Assembly (NCBI RefSeq): GCF_002101785.1
Contig: NZ_LQPJ01000142.1
Location: 1-45,236, forward strand
DNA: 45,236 bases
Direction of reading: 5' to 3'
Source of the DNA: Mycobacterium palustre
GTDB taxonomy: Bacteria > Actinomycetota > Actinomycetes > Mycobacteriales > Mycobacteriaceae
Positions 7,850 through 16,822 of the stretch are shown one piece after another. The stretch's first letter is position 1; every line of letters starts with the position of its first letter. The notes beneath the pieces were generated by a model. It was given only the letters and a program-made list of their open reading frames with translations. It had not been told where the DNA came from and did not search any database. The translations under genes were made by a program, and so were the position numbers.

Positions 7850-10237
7850 GTGCGAGTCGACGGGCGCGAGATCGGCGTTTCGGGCAACTTGCTGCAACCG
7901 CTGACCCGGCGGACCAACGACATCCTGCGGCTCGCGGCCTCCGTCGCGTTCTTCGCGATCGTCATCGCCGGTTCGCTGATCACCCGTCCCCAGTGGGTCG
8001 CGCTGGAGCGATCGATCTCCGAGATCGTCGGGGTGCTGACCCCGACCCAGTCCGACCTCGTCTACCTGGTGTACGGCGTGGCGATCCTGGCGCTGCCGTT
8101 CGCGATCCTGATCGGTCTGATCGTCTCCCGGCAGTGGAAGCTGCTCGGCGCCTACGCGGCCGCGGGGGTTTTCGCGGTGCTGCCCCTTTCGATCGGCGGC
8201 AACGGCTTCTCGGCACCCCGGTGGCACTTCGACCTGACGGATCGCCCGCAGACCCTGCTGGCCCAGGTCCTCGACGACCCGCGGTGGATCGCGATGCTCG
8301 CGGCGGTGCTGACGGTGTCGGGTCCGTGGCTGCCGGCGCGCTGGCGGCACTGGTGGTGGGCGCTGCTGCTGGCCTTCGTGCCGATCCACCTGTTCATCAG
8401 CGCGATCGTCCCGGCGCGCTCCCTGCTGGGGCTCGCGGTGGGGTGGTTCGTCGGCGCGCTGGTGGTGCTGGTCGTCGGCACCCCCGCGCTCGAGGTGCCG
8501 CTGGACGGCGCGGTGCGCGCGCTGGGCAAGCGCGGATGCGTGGTGTCCCGGCTGCAGGTGGTCCGGCCCGCCGGGCGCGGGCCGCTGCTGTTGTCGGCCA
8601 CTTGCGCCGATTCCGGTTCGGCCCCCGACCAGGCCGTCGTCGAGTTGTACGGTCCGCACCAGCGCAGCGGCAGTGCGCTGCTTCAGGTGTGGCGGAAGCT
8701 TCGGCTGCGGTCCAGGGAGACCGCGCCGCTGGTGGCCTCGATGCGCCGCGCCGTGGAGCACCGCGCGCTGATGGCCATCGCCGTGGGCGATCTGGGCCTG
8801 GCCAACACCTCGGCGATCGCCGTCGCCCCGCTGGAGCGGGGCTGGATGTTGTACTCGCACAGGCCCATTCGGGGCAAGCCGCTTGACCGGTGCGCGACGG
8901 CGACGCCGGTCGGCCGCGCGTGGGAATCGCTGCGCACGCTCAACGACCACCAGATCTCCCACGGCGATTTGCGCGTCGAGTCGATGACGGTCGAGGACGG
9001 CAGGGTGCTGTTCGGCGGCTTCGGCAGCGCCGAGTACGGCGCCACGGACGCCCAACTCCAATCCGACATCGCCCAGCTGCTGGTGACGACGTCGGCGCTG
9101 TACGACGCCGAGTCCGCGGTGGCCGCGGCGATCGAGGCGTTCGGCAAGGACGCCGTCCTGACCGCCTCCCGCCGGCTCACGAAATCGGCTGTGCGCAAAT
9201 CGGTTCGCAGATCCGTCCCCGATTCCGGCGCCGTCATCTCGGGCACCCGCGCGGAGGTGAAGCGGCAGACCGGTGCCGACCAGATCAAGACGGAGACGAT
9301 CACCCGGTTCACCCGCAGGCAGCTCATACAGCTGCTCCTGCTCGTCGCGCTGGTCTACGTCGCGTATCCGTTCATCAGCACGGTGCCGACCTTCTTTTCC
9401 CAATTGAGCCGGGCGAACTGGTGGTGGGCGCTGCTGGGTGTGGTGATATCCGCGCTGACATACGTGGGCGCGGCGGCGGCGTTGTGGGCCAGCGCCGACG
9501 AGTCGGTGAGCTTCTGGCGGCTTTCGATCGCCCAGGCCGCCAACACTTTTGCCGCTACCACCACGCCGGCCGGGGTCGGCGGGCTCGCGCTCAGCACCCG
9601 GTACTTGCAAAAGGGCGGGGGGCTGTCCGCGGTGCGTGCCACCACCGCGGTGGCGCTGCAGCAATCCGTGCAGGTGATCATGCACCTGGTGCTGCTGGTG
9701 CTGTTCAGCACCGTCGCGGGCGCGTCGATGGACCTCAAGCACTTCGTCCCCGACGCCACGGTGCTGTACCTCATCGCGGGCGTGGCGCTGGGCATCGTCG
9801 GCGCATTCCTGTTCGTGCCCAGGCTGCGGCGCTGGCTGGCGACGGACCTGCGTCCCAGGCTCGAGGAGATCTCCGGCGACCTGCTCCAGGTCGCCCGCGA
9901 GCCCAAACGATTGGGGCTGATCGTACTCGGCTGCGCCGGAACGACTCTCGGCGCCGCCCTGGCGCTGTGGTCCAGCGTGGAAGCGTTCGGCGGCGGCGCG
10001 TCGTTCGTCACGTGCACGGTGGTGACGATGGTCGGCGGGACCCTGGCCTCGGCCGCGCCGACGCCCGGCGGGGTGGGCGCCGTCGAGGCGGCGCTGATCG
10101 GTGGCCTGGCGGCCTTCGGGGTGCCCGCGGCCGTCGGGGTGCCGTCGGTGCTGCTGTATCGGGTGCTGACCTGCTGGCTGCCCGTGTTCGCCGGCTGGCC
10201 GGTGATGCGGTGGCTGACCGAAAACGAGATGATCTGA
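7850..10237 (+). CDS. Large membrane protein: kinase-like centre and LPG-synthase/flippase-type TM domain (Rv0585c-like)
   Basis: This 795-aa protein (GTG start) has three parts. About residues 25-220 hold six or so transmembrane helices. A soluble middle section (about 225-455) contains HGDLRVESM and LFGGFGSAEYG, reminiscent of the catalytic loop and metal-binding loop of APH/ABC1-type kinases but without a canonical DFG. A C-terminal section (about 475-790) has the LPG_synthase_TM (UPF0104) signature APTPGGVGAVEAALIG. Such C-terminal domains occur in MprF and related glycolipid transferases/flippases. Length and neighbours match H37Rv Rv0585c (795 aa). The function is unproven; envelope lipid modification or translocation is the reasonable guess. 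It runs convergently into the GH92 gene with only 4 nt between stops. Confidence 0.85.
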   Translation: MRVDGREIGVSGNLLQPLTRRTNDILRLAASVAFFAIVIAGSLITRPQWVALERSISEIVGVLTPTQSDLVYLVYGVAILALPFAILIGLIVSRQWKLLGAYAAAGVFAVLPLSIGGNGFSAPRWHFDLTDRPQTLLAQVLDDPRWIAMLAAVLTVSGPWLPARWRHWWWALLLAFVPIHLFISAIVPARSLLGLAVGWFVGALVVLVVGTPALEVPLDGAVRALGKRGCVVSRLQVVRPAGRGPLLLSATCADSGSAPDQAVVELYGPHQRSGSALLQVWRKLRLRSRETAPLVASMRRAVEHRALMAIAVGDLGLANTSAIAVAPLERGWMLYSHRPIRGKPLDRCATATPVGRAWESLRTLNDHQISHGDLRVESMTVEDGRVLFGGFGSAEYGATDAQLQSDIAQLLVTTSALYDAESAVAAAIEAFGKDAVLTASRRLTKSAVRKSVRRSVPDSGAVISGTRAEVKRQTGADQIKTETITRFTRRQLIQLLLLVALVYVAYPFISTVPTFFSQLSRANWWWALLGVVISALTYVGAAAALWASADESVSFWRLSIAQAANTFAATTTPAGVGGLALSTRYLQKGGGLSAVRATTAVALQQSVQVIMHLVLLVLFSTVAGASMDLKHFVPDATVLYLIAGVALGIVGAFLFVPRLRRWLATDLRPRLEEISGDLLQVAREPKRLGLIVLGCAGTTLGAALALWSSVEAFGGGASFVTCTVVTMVGGTLASAAPTPGGVGAVEAALIGGLAAFGVPAAVGVPSVLLYRVLTCWLPVFAGWPVMRWLTENEMI

Positions 10238-10241
10238 CGGT

Positions 10242-12887
10242 TCAGGGCTCGCCGGGCTCGGCCGCGACGACGACCAAAACTGTTGAGCGCCTGACGCTTT
10301 CGCCCACCGAGGTGGTCAGATACGCCAGGTAATATTCCTCGGGGACCGACGGCGCCACCGTGATGGGCACCTCGGCGGTGGCCGATCCGTCGGCCCCGAA
10401 CCGCCCGGAGGTGGGCGTCACGGCGATCCCGGTGTCGGAGCACGTGCCGGTGACGGTGTAGCCGCCGGCGCCGTCGACCATCCGTTGGGCGTCCAGCCGC
10501 ACCGTGCCGGTGTGCCCGGGCGCGATGGTGACGACCGGGTCGGTGACGTTGACCGTCACCGCCGAGCCGCCGGCGCCGAACGACGGCGGGGCGGAGGATT
10601 CGGCCGTGCCCCACGCCTTGTCGGGATAGGCGGCCAGCGAGAACGTCAGCTCGGCGCCGGTGGCGACCGTCGACTCGGGAAGCCACGTGTGGTCGGTGGG
10701 CCGGCCGTCGATGCTCAGGCCGCCGATGTAGGCCAGCCGGTGCGGCCCGGACGCGCCGGGGGCGGCGATGCGAAGGGATTTGCCTTGGGGAAGCGCGATT
10801 TCGGCGCGATCGAACAGCGGCGTGCTCACGGTGAGGATCGACGTGCCCGGGGTGCTCGGGTACAGGCCCAGGGCGGCCCAGACGTACCAGCTCGACAGCG
10901 CCCCGAGGTCGTCGTTGCCGGGCTCGCCGTCGGGCACCGGGCCGAACAGCCCGCGCACCCGCTCGACGGTGAGCTGAGCCTTCCACGGTTGGCCGACGTA
11001 GTTGTAGAGCCACGGCACGGCGAAGCACGGCTCGTTGCCCGCCCACAGGTAGGGCTCCTTGGGGCCGGCGTTGAGCTCTTTGGTGAAGCGGTCGAGGCGC
11101 TCGGCCACCGCGGTCCGGCCGCCGAGGGCGGTCACCAGGCCCGCGACGTTGTGCGGCACCCACCAGACGTATTGCTCGGCGTTGCCCTCGTCGTACCCGT
11201 CCTGCCCGAAACCCAAAGGGGATTGCACGAACCCGGGGCCGGGGCGGAAGCGGCCCAGCGCGCCGCGCGGCGAGATGTAGCGGGTGCTGGGGTTGAACAG
11301 GTTCTGCCAGTACTGCGCCCGGCTGCCGAATTCGGTGGCGGTCGCGGTGTCGCCGAGCGACGCGGCGAACCGGGAGATGGCGAAGTCGTCGACCGACCAT
11401 TCCAGGGTGATCGAGGCGTCGGCGATCCCGACATCGGTGCCGAACTCGAGCGTGTGCGGCGCGTAGCCCAGCGCCAGGTAGGTGGCGATGCCCGGGCGCT
11501 CCACGTAGCCGTTGAGCCCGGCGCCGCCCCGGGTCGCGGCGCTGACCATGTAGCGCAGCGCCGCCTGGCGGTCAAAGTCCTTGGCCCCGAACGCGTCCAG
11601 GCTCACGATCAGCGGTACGACGTTGTCCCCGGTCATCTCGCCGGTCGCCGAATTCGCCAAGGCCCAACGCGGCAGCGATCCGCTCTGCCGGGCGTCGTTG
11701 ACGAGCGATTGTGCCATGTCGCTCGCCTGCTTGGGGAAGAGCAGGCCCTGCAAAGCCGCCAGCCCGCGGTAGGTGTCCCAGTCGGAGAAGTTGGCGTACT
11801 GGGTGCGTCCCTGGTCCACGGTGTGGATGGACCAGTCGAATCCGATGTAGCGTCCGTCGGCGTCGTCGAAGGTGTTGGGATGCAGCAGCGACCGGTACAG
11901 GGCGGTGTAGAACGTCTTGAGGTGGCCGGCGTTGCGGCCGGCCACCGCGATGCGCGACAGGGCGGCGTTCCATTGCGACACCGCGGCGGCCCGCACGTCG
12001 TCGAAGCTGGGGCCGCCCTCGGCGGCCAGGTTGGCCAGCGCCCCTTCGATGCCGACGTAGGAGATCGCGGTCCGCACCTCGAGCTGGGAGCCGGCCGGAA
12101 AAGCGACGTAGCCGCCGCTGTACGGCGACGCCGCGCCGCGCGCTCCCGGATAGACGAAGGCGCCGTCCCAGGACCCGTAGGAGGTGAACGGCTGGTTGAA
12201 CCTCATGGCGAAATACACTGTGTAGGCGTTGTTCTTGTCACAGAACCCCCCGCTGGTCGCCCATCCGGTGATGGTGGTGTTGTCCTCGCCGATCTGGATG
12301 GTCGCCCGCGAGTTGCCCGCCAGCGACGCGCCCGAGCGCACGTGAAACAGCGCGGGCCGACCGTTATGCGGATAGCGGAACCGACCGACGCCGGTGCGGG
12401 TGCTGGCGGTCAGTTCCGCGGTCACGCCGGTGTCCGGGAAGCGGACCGTGTAGTAGCCCGGCATGCCCTGCTCGGTGTCGTCGTGGGCGATCCTCTCCCA
12501 CGCGTTCCACGGCTGCGACCCCATCGGCGTGGTGGTCGGCAGCATTGAGACGTCGCCGAACGCGGGGCAGCCCACCGAGGCGTGGGTCATGCTGAACCCG
12601 GTCGAGCGGGGGTTGTCGTAGTTGTAGCCGGCGTAGTCGCCGAGGGTGTCGGGCGAGTACTGCACCATGCCGAAGGGCACGGCGGCACCCGGGAAGTTGT
12701 TGATCTCGCCGACGGTTTCGCCGCCCGTTCCGGTGCCGACGAGGGTGTCGACGTAGTCGACGGGGTGGGTGACCAGCTGCGGCTCGCCGTCGTAGGCGAC
12801 CGGCGGAGCGGCCGCGACGAAGGCCGCGACGAGGGCCACCAGCGCGACGATCGCCACGACCGCGACGGGGACCCTTCTTGACCGCAT
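10242..12887 (-). CDS. Exported GH92-family glycosidase (alpha-mannosidase family)
   Basis: This 881-aa protein starts with a positively charged signal/anchor (MRSRRVPVAVVAIVALVALV; no lipobox). The first beta-sandwich domain begins VDTLVGTGTGGETVGEINNFPGA. The (alpha/alpha)6 catalytic domain contains DEGNAEQYVWWVPHN, where the Glu corresponds to the proposed general acid of GH92, and EPGNDDLGALSSWYVW, where the Asp pair corresponds to the catalytic base region. GH92 enzymes are calcium-dependent exo-alpha-mannosidases, so mannosylated envelope glycolipids or glycoproteins are possible targets. The usual SHH after GNEP is replaced by CFA, so specificity may differ. It is the homologue of Rv0584. 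It is divergent from the LpqN gene and convergent with the 795-aa gene. Confidence 0.88.
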   Translation of the reverse strand: MRSRRVPVAVVAIVALVALVAAFVAAAPPVAYDGEPQLVTHPVDYVDTLVGTGTGGETVGEINNFPGAAVPFGMVQYSPDTLGDYAGYNYDNPRSTGFSMTHASVGCPAFGDVSMLPTTTPMGSQPWNAWERIAHDDTEQGMPGYYTVRFPDTGVTAELTASTRTGVGRFRYPHNGRPALFHVRSGASLAGNSRATIQIGEDNTTITGWATSGGFCDKNNAYTVYFAMRFNQPFTSYGSWDGAFVYPGARGAASPYSGGYVAFPAGSQLEVRTAISYVGIEGALANLAAEGGPSFDDVRAAAVSQWNAALSRIAVAGRNAGHLKTFYTALYRSLLHPNTFDDADGRYIGFDWSIHTVDQGRTQYANFSDWDTYRGLAALQGLLFPKQASDMAQSLVNDARQSGSLPRWALANSATGEMTGDNVVPLIVSLDAFGAKDFDRQAALRYMVSAATRGGAGLNGYVERPGIATYLALGYAPHTLEFGTDVGIADASITLEWSVDDFAISRFAASLGDTATATEFGSRAQYWQNLFNPSTRYISPRGALGRFRPGPGFVQSPLGFGQDGYDEGNAEQYVWWVPHNVAGLVTALGGRTAVAERLDRFTKELNAGPKEPYLWAGNEPCFAVPWLYNYVGQPWKAQLTVERVRGLFGPVPDGEPGNDDLGALSSWYVWAALGLYPSTPGTSILTVSTPLFDRAEIALPQGKSLRIAAPGASGPHRLAYIGGLSIDGRPTDHTWLPESTVATGAELTFSLAAYPDKAWGTAESSAPPSFGAGGSAVTVNVTDPVVTIAPGHTGTVRLDAQRMVDGAGGYTVTGTCSDTGIAVTPTSGRFGADGSATAEVPITVAPSVPEEYYLAYLTTSVGESVRRSTVLVVVAAEPGEP

Positions 12888-13043
12888 AGCTGTCTCTTAC
12901 TGCATGGCGGTCACTTTGTGCGCCGTTTCCAGCGGTGCGGCGGTTTTCGACAAATCCGCCAGCAACGTTTCGCCGCATTTGGGTTAGTCTCATTCGAGCG
13001 GGGCTGGCGCCGGTACCCGCCCACTCCTCGGGAGATTCGATTC

Positions 13044-13712
13044 ATGAAACACTTGGCCGCAGCAACCGTCACCGTGGCGCTCGGTTTGGCGCTGGTGGGT
13101 TGCGGCTCCGACAACAAGACGTCCACGTCCACGTCCACGTCGACCTCGACCTCCACCTCGACGAAGACCCCGGCGCCCAGCGCCACGCCCGGCGCGCAGG
13201 CCGGCCCGACGATCGCCGACTACATCCGTGACAGCCACATCACCGAAACTCCCGTCCGCCACGGCGATCCCGGCCCGAACGTCGACCTGCCGGTGCCCGC
13301 GGGTTGGCAGCTGATCCAGAACTCCAACACCTCCTACGGCGGCATCGTCTTGTCGCAGCCGGCTAATCCGGCGGACCCGCCGACGATCTCGGCGCTGTAC
13401 TCAAAGCTCACCGGCGACGTCGACCAGGCGAAGCTCATCCAATACGCCCCCAACGAGCTGATGGGCCTTCCCGGCTACCAGGGCTCGGGGAATGGCCGGG
13501 CTTCGACGCTCGGCGGGTTCCAGGCCTGGCAGATCAAGGGCACGTACCAGAAGGACGGCAACACGCGGACCGTCGCGCAGAAGACCGTCGTGATTCCCAG
13601 CCAGGGCGCGGTGTTCGTGCTCCAGCTCAACGCCGACGCGTTGCAGAGCGACGAGGGTCCGCTGATGGAGGCCGCCAACATCATCGACGACCAGACGACC
13701 ATCACCCCCTGA
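13044..13712 (+). CDS. lpqN: LpqN/LpqT-family lipoprotein
   Basis: This 222-aa lipoprotein has a signal peptide of 19 residues ending in the lipobox LVGC (Cys20). An unusual threonine/serine linker of alternating TS (about residues 26-41) comes next, followed by the LpqN/LpqT domain (about 55-222; AGPTIADYIRDSHITETPV at its start). The ATG at 13044 gives a proper lipoprotein signal; the frame is open for 42 more codons upstream but they do not look like a leader. In M. tuberculosis LpqN is a secreted/envelope lipoprotein reported to interact with the host ubiquitin ligase CBL. The neighbouring GH92 gene is divergent, as in H37Rv. Confidence 0.88.
   Translation: MKHLAAATVTVALGLALVGCGSDNKTSTSTSTSTSTSTSTKTPAPSATPGAQAGPTIADYIRDSHITETPVRHGDPGPNVDLPVPAGWQLIQNSNTSYGGIVLSQPANPADPPTISALYSKLTGDVDQAKLIQYAPNELMGLPGYQGSGNGRASTLGGFQAWQIKGTYQKDGNTRTVAQKTVVIPSQGAVFVLQLNADALQSDEGPLMEAANIIDDQTTITP
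13119..13163 (+). repeat. Hexanucleotide repeat encoding a (Thr-Ser)n linker
   Basis: The unit ACGTCC occurs three times in a row and then degenerates (ACGTCG, ACCTCG, ACCTCC, ACCTCG). It encodes alternating Thr-Ser just after the lipidated cysteine of LpqN. Loss or gain of a unit keeps the frame and changes only linker length, so strain-to-strain length variation is expected. Such T/S-rich linkers are also favoured sites for protein O-mannosylation in mycobacteria. Confidence 0.85.
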
Positions 13713-13831
13713 CCGCGGCGGCCGCTGGGCCGCACCGTCAACCCGGTGTTGGGGTTTATGCTGCGCACCCCGCTCGCCGTCCCGGCGACCGGCTGCACCT
13801 CGGGGTCATCCGCGAAAACCGTTGTGGGGCC

Positions 13832-14587
13832 TCACAGTTGGCTGCGAAGCTTCTCGACCAGGGCGACCAACCGGGCGTGGTGCGACCCCGCCCAGTACAC
13901 GCGCCCGCATCCGGTGCACCGGCTGAACTTTTCGTAGTGCCGGCGGGTCAGCGGCTCCAGCCGATCGAGCACCTCCTCCTTGTCGACCGGTGCCAGCTCG
14001 CCGTTGCACCGCACGCACCGGGTCAACGGCGCCAACCGCCCGCCCAGGTCGAGCCGTTTGATCACCTCGATGGCCTGCTCCTCGGGGTCCTGCGAGCGCA
14101 CGAACAGGCCGTGGGTGATGGCGCGGCGCTTCAACAGCCCCCGGTCGCGGGTCAGCAGGACCCGGCGCTGATCTCGGCTGATGCCGGCCAGGGCCGCGTC
14201 GTCGGCGCCACTCGAGAACCAGACGTCGAAACCCAGCACGCGCAGCAGCCGGGCGAGCCGGCCCAGGTTGACGTCGACCACGAATCGCGGGTCGCGCAAA
14301 GGCTTTGGCCGCAACCTCTCGGCCGGTCCGACGTCCAGGGCCTCGAACACCGGGTAGGCGGCGATCCGGTCGCCGGCGCACGGGCGGTAGCCGAATCCCC
14401 GCGAATCCCCGTTCACCAGGATGAGATCGACCTCGGTGTGGGGAATACCCATCGCTTCGAGCACGTCCTTGACGGTCTGGTGACTCCGGAACGGACGGGG
14501 CACCGCCACACCGCGCCACTCGGCGGGCAAGAAGTCGTTGAGTTCGGCGTAGGCCCGAACTTCCACGTGGCCGGCCGGCTCGGTCAC
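13832..14587 (-). CDS. Mut7-C RNase-domain protein with N-terminal ubiquitin-like domain
   Basis: The GTG at 14587 gives 251 aa starting VTEPAGHVEVRAYAEL and overlaps the galK stop (GTGA). The N-terminal part (about residues 5-90) fits the Mut7-C ubiquitin/ThiS-like domain. About 95-165 is the PIN-like Mut7-C RNase core (RFVVDVNLGRLARLLRVLGFD, then LLTRDRGLL with acidic residues). The C-terminus has a zinc ribbon of two CxxC pairs (CVRC, CTGC). It is predicted to be an RNA nuclease. It has the size of Rv0579 in H37Rv. The tight coupling to galK is probably an expression arrangement and not evidence of a role in galactose metabolism. Confidence 0.85.
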   Translation of the reverse strand: MTEPAGHVEVRAYAELNDFLPAEWRGVAVPRPFRSHQTVKDVLEAMGIPHTEVDLILVNGDSRGFGYRPCAGDRIAAYPVFEALDVGPAERLRPKPLRDPRFVVDVNLGRLARLLRVLGFDVWFSSGADDAALAGISRDQRRVLLTRDRGLLKRRAITHGLFVRSQDPEEQAIEVIKRLDLGGRLAPLTRCVRCNGELAPVDKEEVLDRLEPLTRRHYEKFSRCTGCGRVYWAGSHHARLVALVEKLRSQL

Positions 14588-15675
14588 CCCACCGGCCCGG
14601 CGCCCGGGCCCGCGTGGGTGCGAGTGATGATCGGGCGGGGATGACCCGCGGCGAGCACCGTCCGTCGCACCGTTTCCGCGACGGCCTCCGCCCGGGTGTC
14701 CGGCACCAGGGCGATCACGCACCCCCCGAACCCGCCGCCGGTCATTCGGGCACCCAGCGCGCCCGCACGCACCGCGGTGTCGGCGATCAGGTCGATGTGC
14801 CCGGTGGTGATTCCGAAGTCGTCGCGCATGGAAACCTGGGAGGCGGTCAGGATGTGTCCCGCTTCGACGAAGTCCGAACCGCGCAGTGCCGCAACGAAAT
14901 CCAGCACACGGCCGTTTTCGGTGAGAACATGGCGCGCCCGGCGGGAATCGATCGTGCTGCGGACGGCGTTCAGATCGGCGCGCCCGCGATCCCAGACCTC
15001 GCGCAGCGACGACGCCCGCAGGTCGGCGGCGGCGCGCTCACACGATTTGCGGCGGGCCGCGTACTCCCCGCCGACGTGCTCATGCCGTGCCCGCGAGTCG
15101 ATCAGCAGCAGCGCGACGCCGTGGGCCTCGGGGTCGAAGGGCACCGGCACGACGCTGACGTCGCGAAAGTCGATCAGCAGCGCGGCCGACTGTTCGCCGA
15201 ACAGCGACGCCAGCTGGTCGAGCAAACCCGTTGGGGCCCCGACGTATTCGTTTTCGGCGCGCTGGGCCAGCCGCGCCTGCTCGGTCGGGTCGATCCGCAT
15301 GCCGGCGGCCGCCGCGATCGCGCCCAGCACCGCGCATTCCAGCGCCGCGGACGAGGACAGGCCCGAGCCCATCTCCACCTCGCTGGCGATCGACATGGTG
15401 CCACCGGGTATCGGTTGGCCGGTCTGCCGCAGCGACCACACCACCCCGGCCACGTAGGCCGCCCAGCCGGTGACCTGGCCGGGAACCGTGCCGAGCGGAA
15501 ACCGCACCGACTCGTGCGCGCGCGTGCTGTACACCGTGATCCCGTCGCCACCGTCGGGGGCGAAGGTGACCACCGTGCGCTGCGGCAGCGCGATCGGCAG
15601 CGCGAAACCCAGGTTGTAGTCGGTGTGCTCGCCGATCAGGTTGATCCGGCCGGGCGCGGCGTAGCGGACCGTCAT
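14584..15675 (-). CDS. galK: Galactokinase
   Basis: This is a 363-aa GHMP kinase that phosphorylates galactose to galactose-1-phosphate, the first committed Leloir step. The galactokinase signature GRINLIGEHTDYN is at about residues 8-20, the ATP-binding motif GSGLSSSAALE at about 105-115, and the third GHMP motif ARMTGGGFGG near residue 320. The ATG overlaps the galT TGA (ATGA), and its own TGA overlaps the GTG of the Mut7-C gene. All three are therefore likely translated from one message. Confidence 0.95.
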   Translation of the reverse strand: MTVRYAAPGRINLIGEHTDYNLGFALPIALPQRTVVTFAPDGGDGITVYSTRAHESVRFPLGTVPGQVTGWAAYVAGVVWSLRQTGQPIPGGTMSIASEVEMGSGLSSSAALECAVLGAIAAAAGMRIDPTEQARLAQRAENEYVGAPTGLLDQLASLFGEQSAALLIDFRDVSVVPVPFDPEAHGVALLLIDSRARHEHVGGEYAARRKSCERAAADLRASSLREVWDRGRADLNAVRSTIDSRRARHVLTENGRVLDFVAALRGSDFVEAGHILTASQVSMRDDFGITTGHIDLIADTAVRAGALGARMTGGGFGGCVIALVPDTRAEAVAETVRRTVLAAGHPRPIITRTHAGPGAGPVG

Positions 15676-16790
15676 CCAGGCTGCCCTCCCAGGTCCCTGA
15701 GCCGCCGCGCGACGCTTTCGGGCGTGACGTCGCTGATGAACGCGTCCATCGCCGATTCGGAGGCCGCCAAGTACTTGAGCTTGGTGGCGCCGCGCCGGAT
15801 CGACATCAGCTCGACGTGGAAGTAGCCGTCGGCCTGGGCGCCGGTGGCCGCGAACTGGTGCAGCGCCGAAATGTAGGGCAGCGGGGTCGAATACATCCGG
15901 TCGAACCGCCTTAGCACGTCGAGGTAGATTTGGGCGAACCCGTCGAGCTCGTCGTCGTCGAGCTCGACGAGGTTGTGCACGAACCGGTTCGGGTAGATGT
16001 GCACCTCCACCGGCCAGCGCGCCGCGAACGGCACGAACGCCGTGAACAGGCCGGTCCGGGCGATCACGCGGCCGCCGTGGTCGACCTCGCGTGCCAGCAG
16101 CTCGGCAAACAGGTTGCCCCCGTGGCGGTTTCGGTGGTCGCGGGCCTGGCTTAGCATCGCGGCCGTGCGCGGCGTCAGATACGGGTAGCCGTAGATCTGG
16201 CCGTGCGGATGGGTCAGGGTCACCCCGATCTCCTCGCCGCGGTTCTCGAAGCAGAACACCTGCTCGACGCCGGGCGCGGCCATCAGGTCGGCGGTGCGAT
16301 GCCGCCACGCCTCCACGACCAGGCGGGCGTGCGCCGGCTTTAAGTCCGCGAACGACCCGCAGTGGTCGCTGGAAAAGCAGATCACCTCGCAGCGGCCGGC
16401 GCCCGGGCCGGAGACGAAGTCGGCGCCGGCGCTGACCGGTGGCAGCCGACCGCCTCCCGACAGGCTGGGGAACCGGTTCTCGAAGACCACCACGTCGTAG
16501 TCGGGGGCGGGCACCTCGCTGGTCAGCCCGGTCGGGCCCGGGCACAGCGGGCACTGGTCGGCGGGCGGCTTGTAGGTGCGGTCCTGGCGCAGCGCCGCGA
16601 CGATCACCCACTGCCCGGTCGCGCGGTCGTACCGCAGCTGCGACTGGTCGGGGTCGCGCCGCGGCAGCGGCCGGCGGTCCGGCACCGGCGCGGGACGCCT
16701 GCCCGGCAGCGCGAAAAACATGATGTCGCGGCCATCGGCCAGGGTTGCCCGCGTCGGCGCCGTCACGACGTCGAACACTAGCTTGGCCAT
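15672..16790 (-). CDS. galT: Galactose-1-phosphate uridylyltransferase, intact
   Basis: This 372-aa protein (start MAKLVFDVVT at 16790) transfers UMP between UDP-glucose and galactose-1-phosphate. Visible motifs are the zinc-binding CPLCPG near residue 80, VVFENRFPSL, the active-site HPHGQIYGYPY (catalytic second His), and the C-terminal GYFHVELM. In H37Rv the gene is annotated as two fragments (galTa, galTb); here it is one uninterrupted frame. The start is 32 bp from the divergent FUSC gene. An upstream ATG at 16820 would leave almost no promoter room and is less likely. Confidence 0.93.
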   Translation of the reverse strand: MAKLVFDVVTAPTRATLADGRDIMFFALPGRRPAPVPDRRPLPRRDPDQSQLRYDRATGQWVIVAALRQDRTYKPPADQCPLCPGPTGLTSEVPAPDYDVVVFENRFPSLSGGGRLPPVSAGADFVSGPGAGRCEVICFSSDHCGSFADLKPAHARLVVEAWRHRTADLMAAPGVEQVFCFENRGEEIGVTLTHPHGQIYGYPYLTPRTAAMLSQARDHRNRHGGNLFAELLAREVDHGGRVIARTGLFTAFVPFAARWPVEVHIYPNRFVHNLVELDDDELDGFAQIYLDVLRRFDRMYSTPLPYISALHQFAATGAQADGYFHVELMSIRRGATKLKYLAASESAMDAFISDVTPESVARRLRDLGGQPG

Positions 16791-16822
16791 GGGAAGATCA
16801 TCCAGCGACGAGGGGATCACAC

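Noticed and set aside
7730..9742. Long minus-strand open frame continuing upstream of the second methyltransferase
   Set aside because: It is antisense to the 795-aa membrane protein gene, rich in Arg/Gln/His/Gly/Pro as expected of a GC-rich shadow frame, and has no domain. The methyltransferase start at 7729 is fixed by alignment with its paralogue.
13119..13163. Short tandem array considered as a CRISPR
   Set aside because: The units are 6 bp without spacers and encode an in-frame Thr-Ser linker.
15672..16790. Split galT as in M. tuberculosis
   Set aside because: The frame is continuous from N-terminal zinc motif to C-terminal GYFHVELM, so it is one intact gene.
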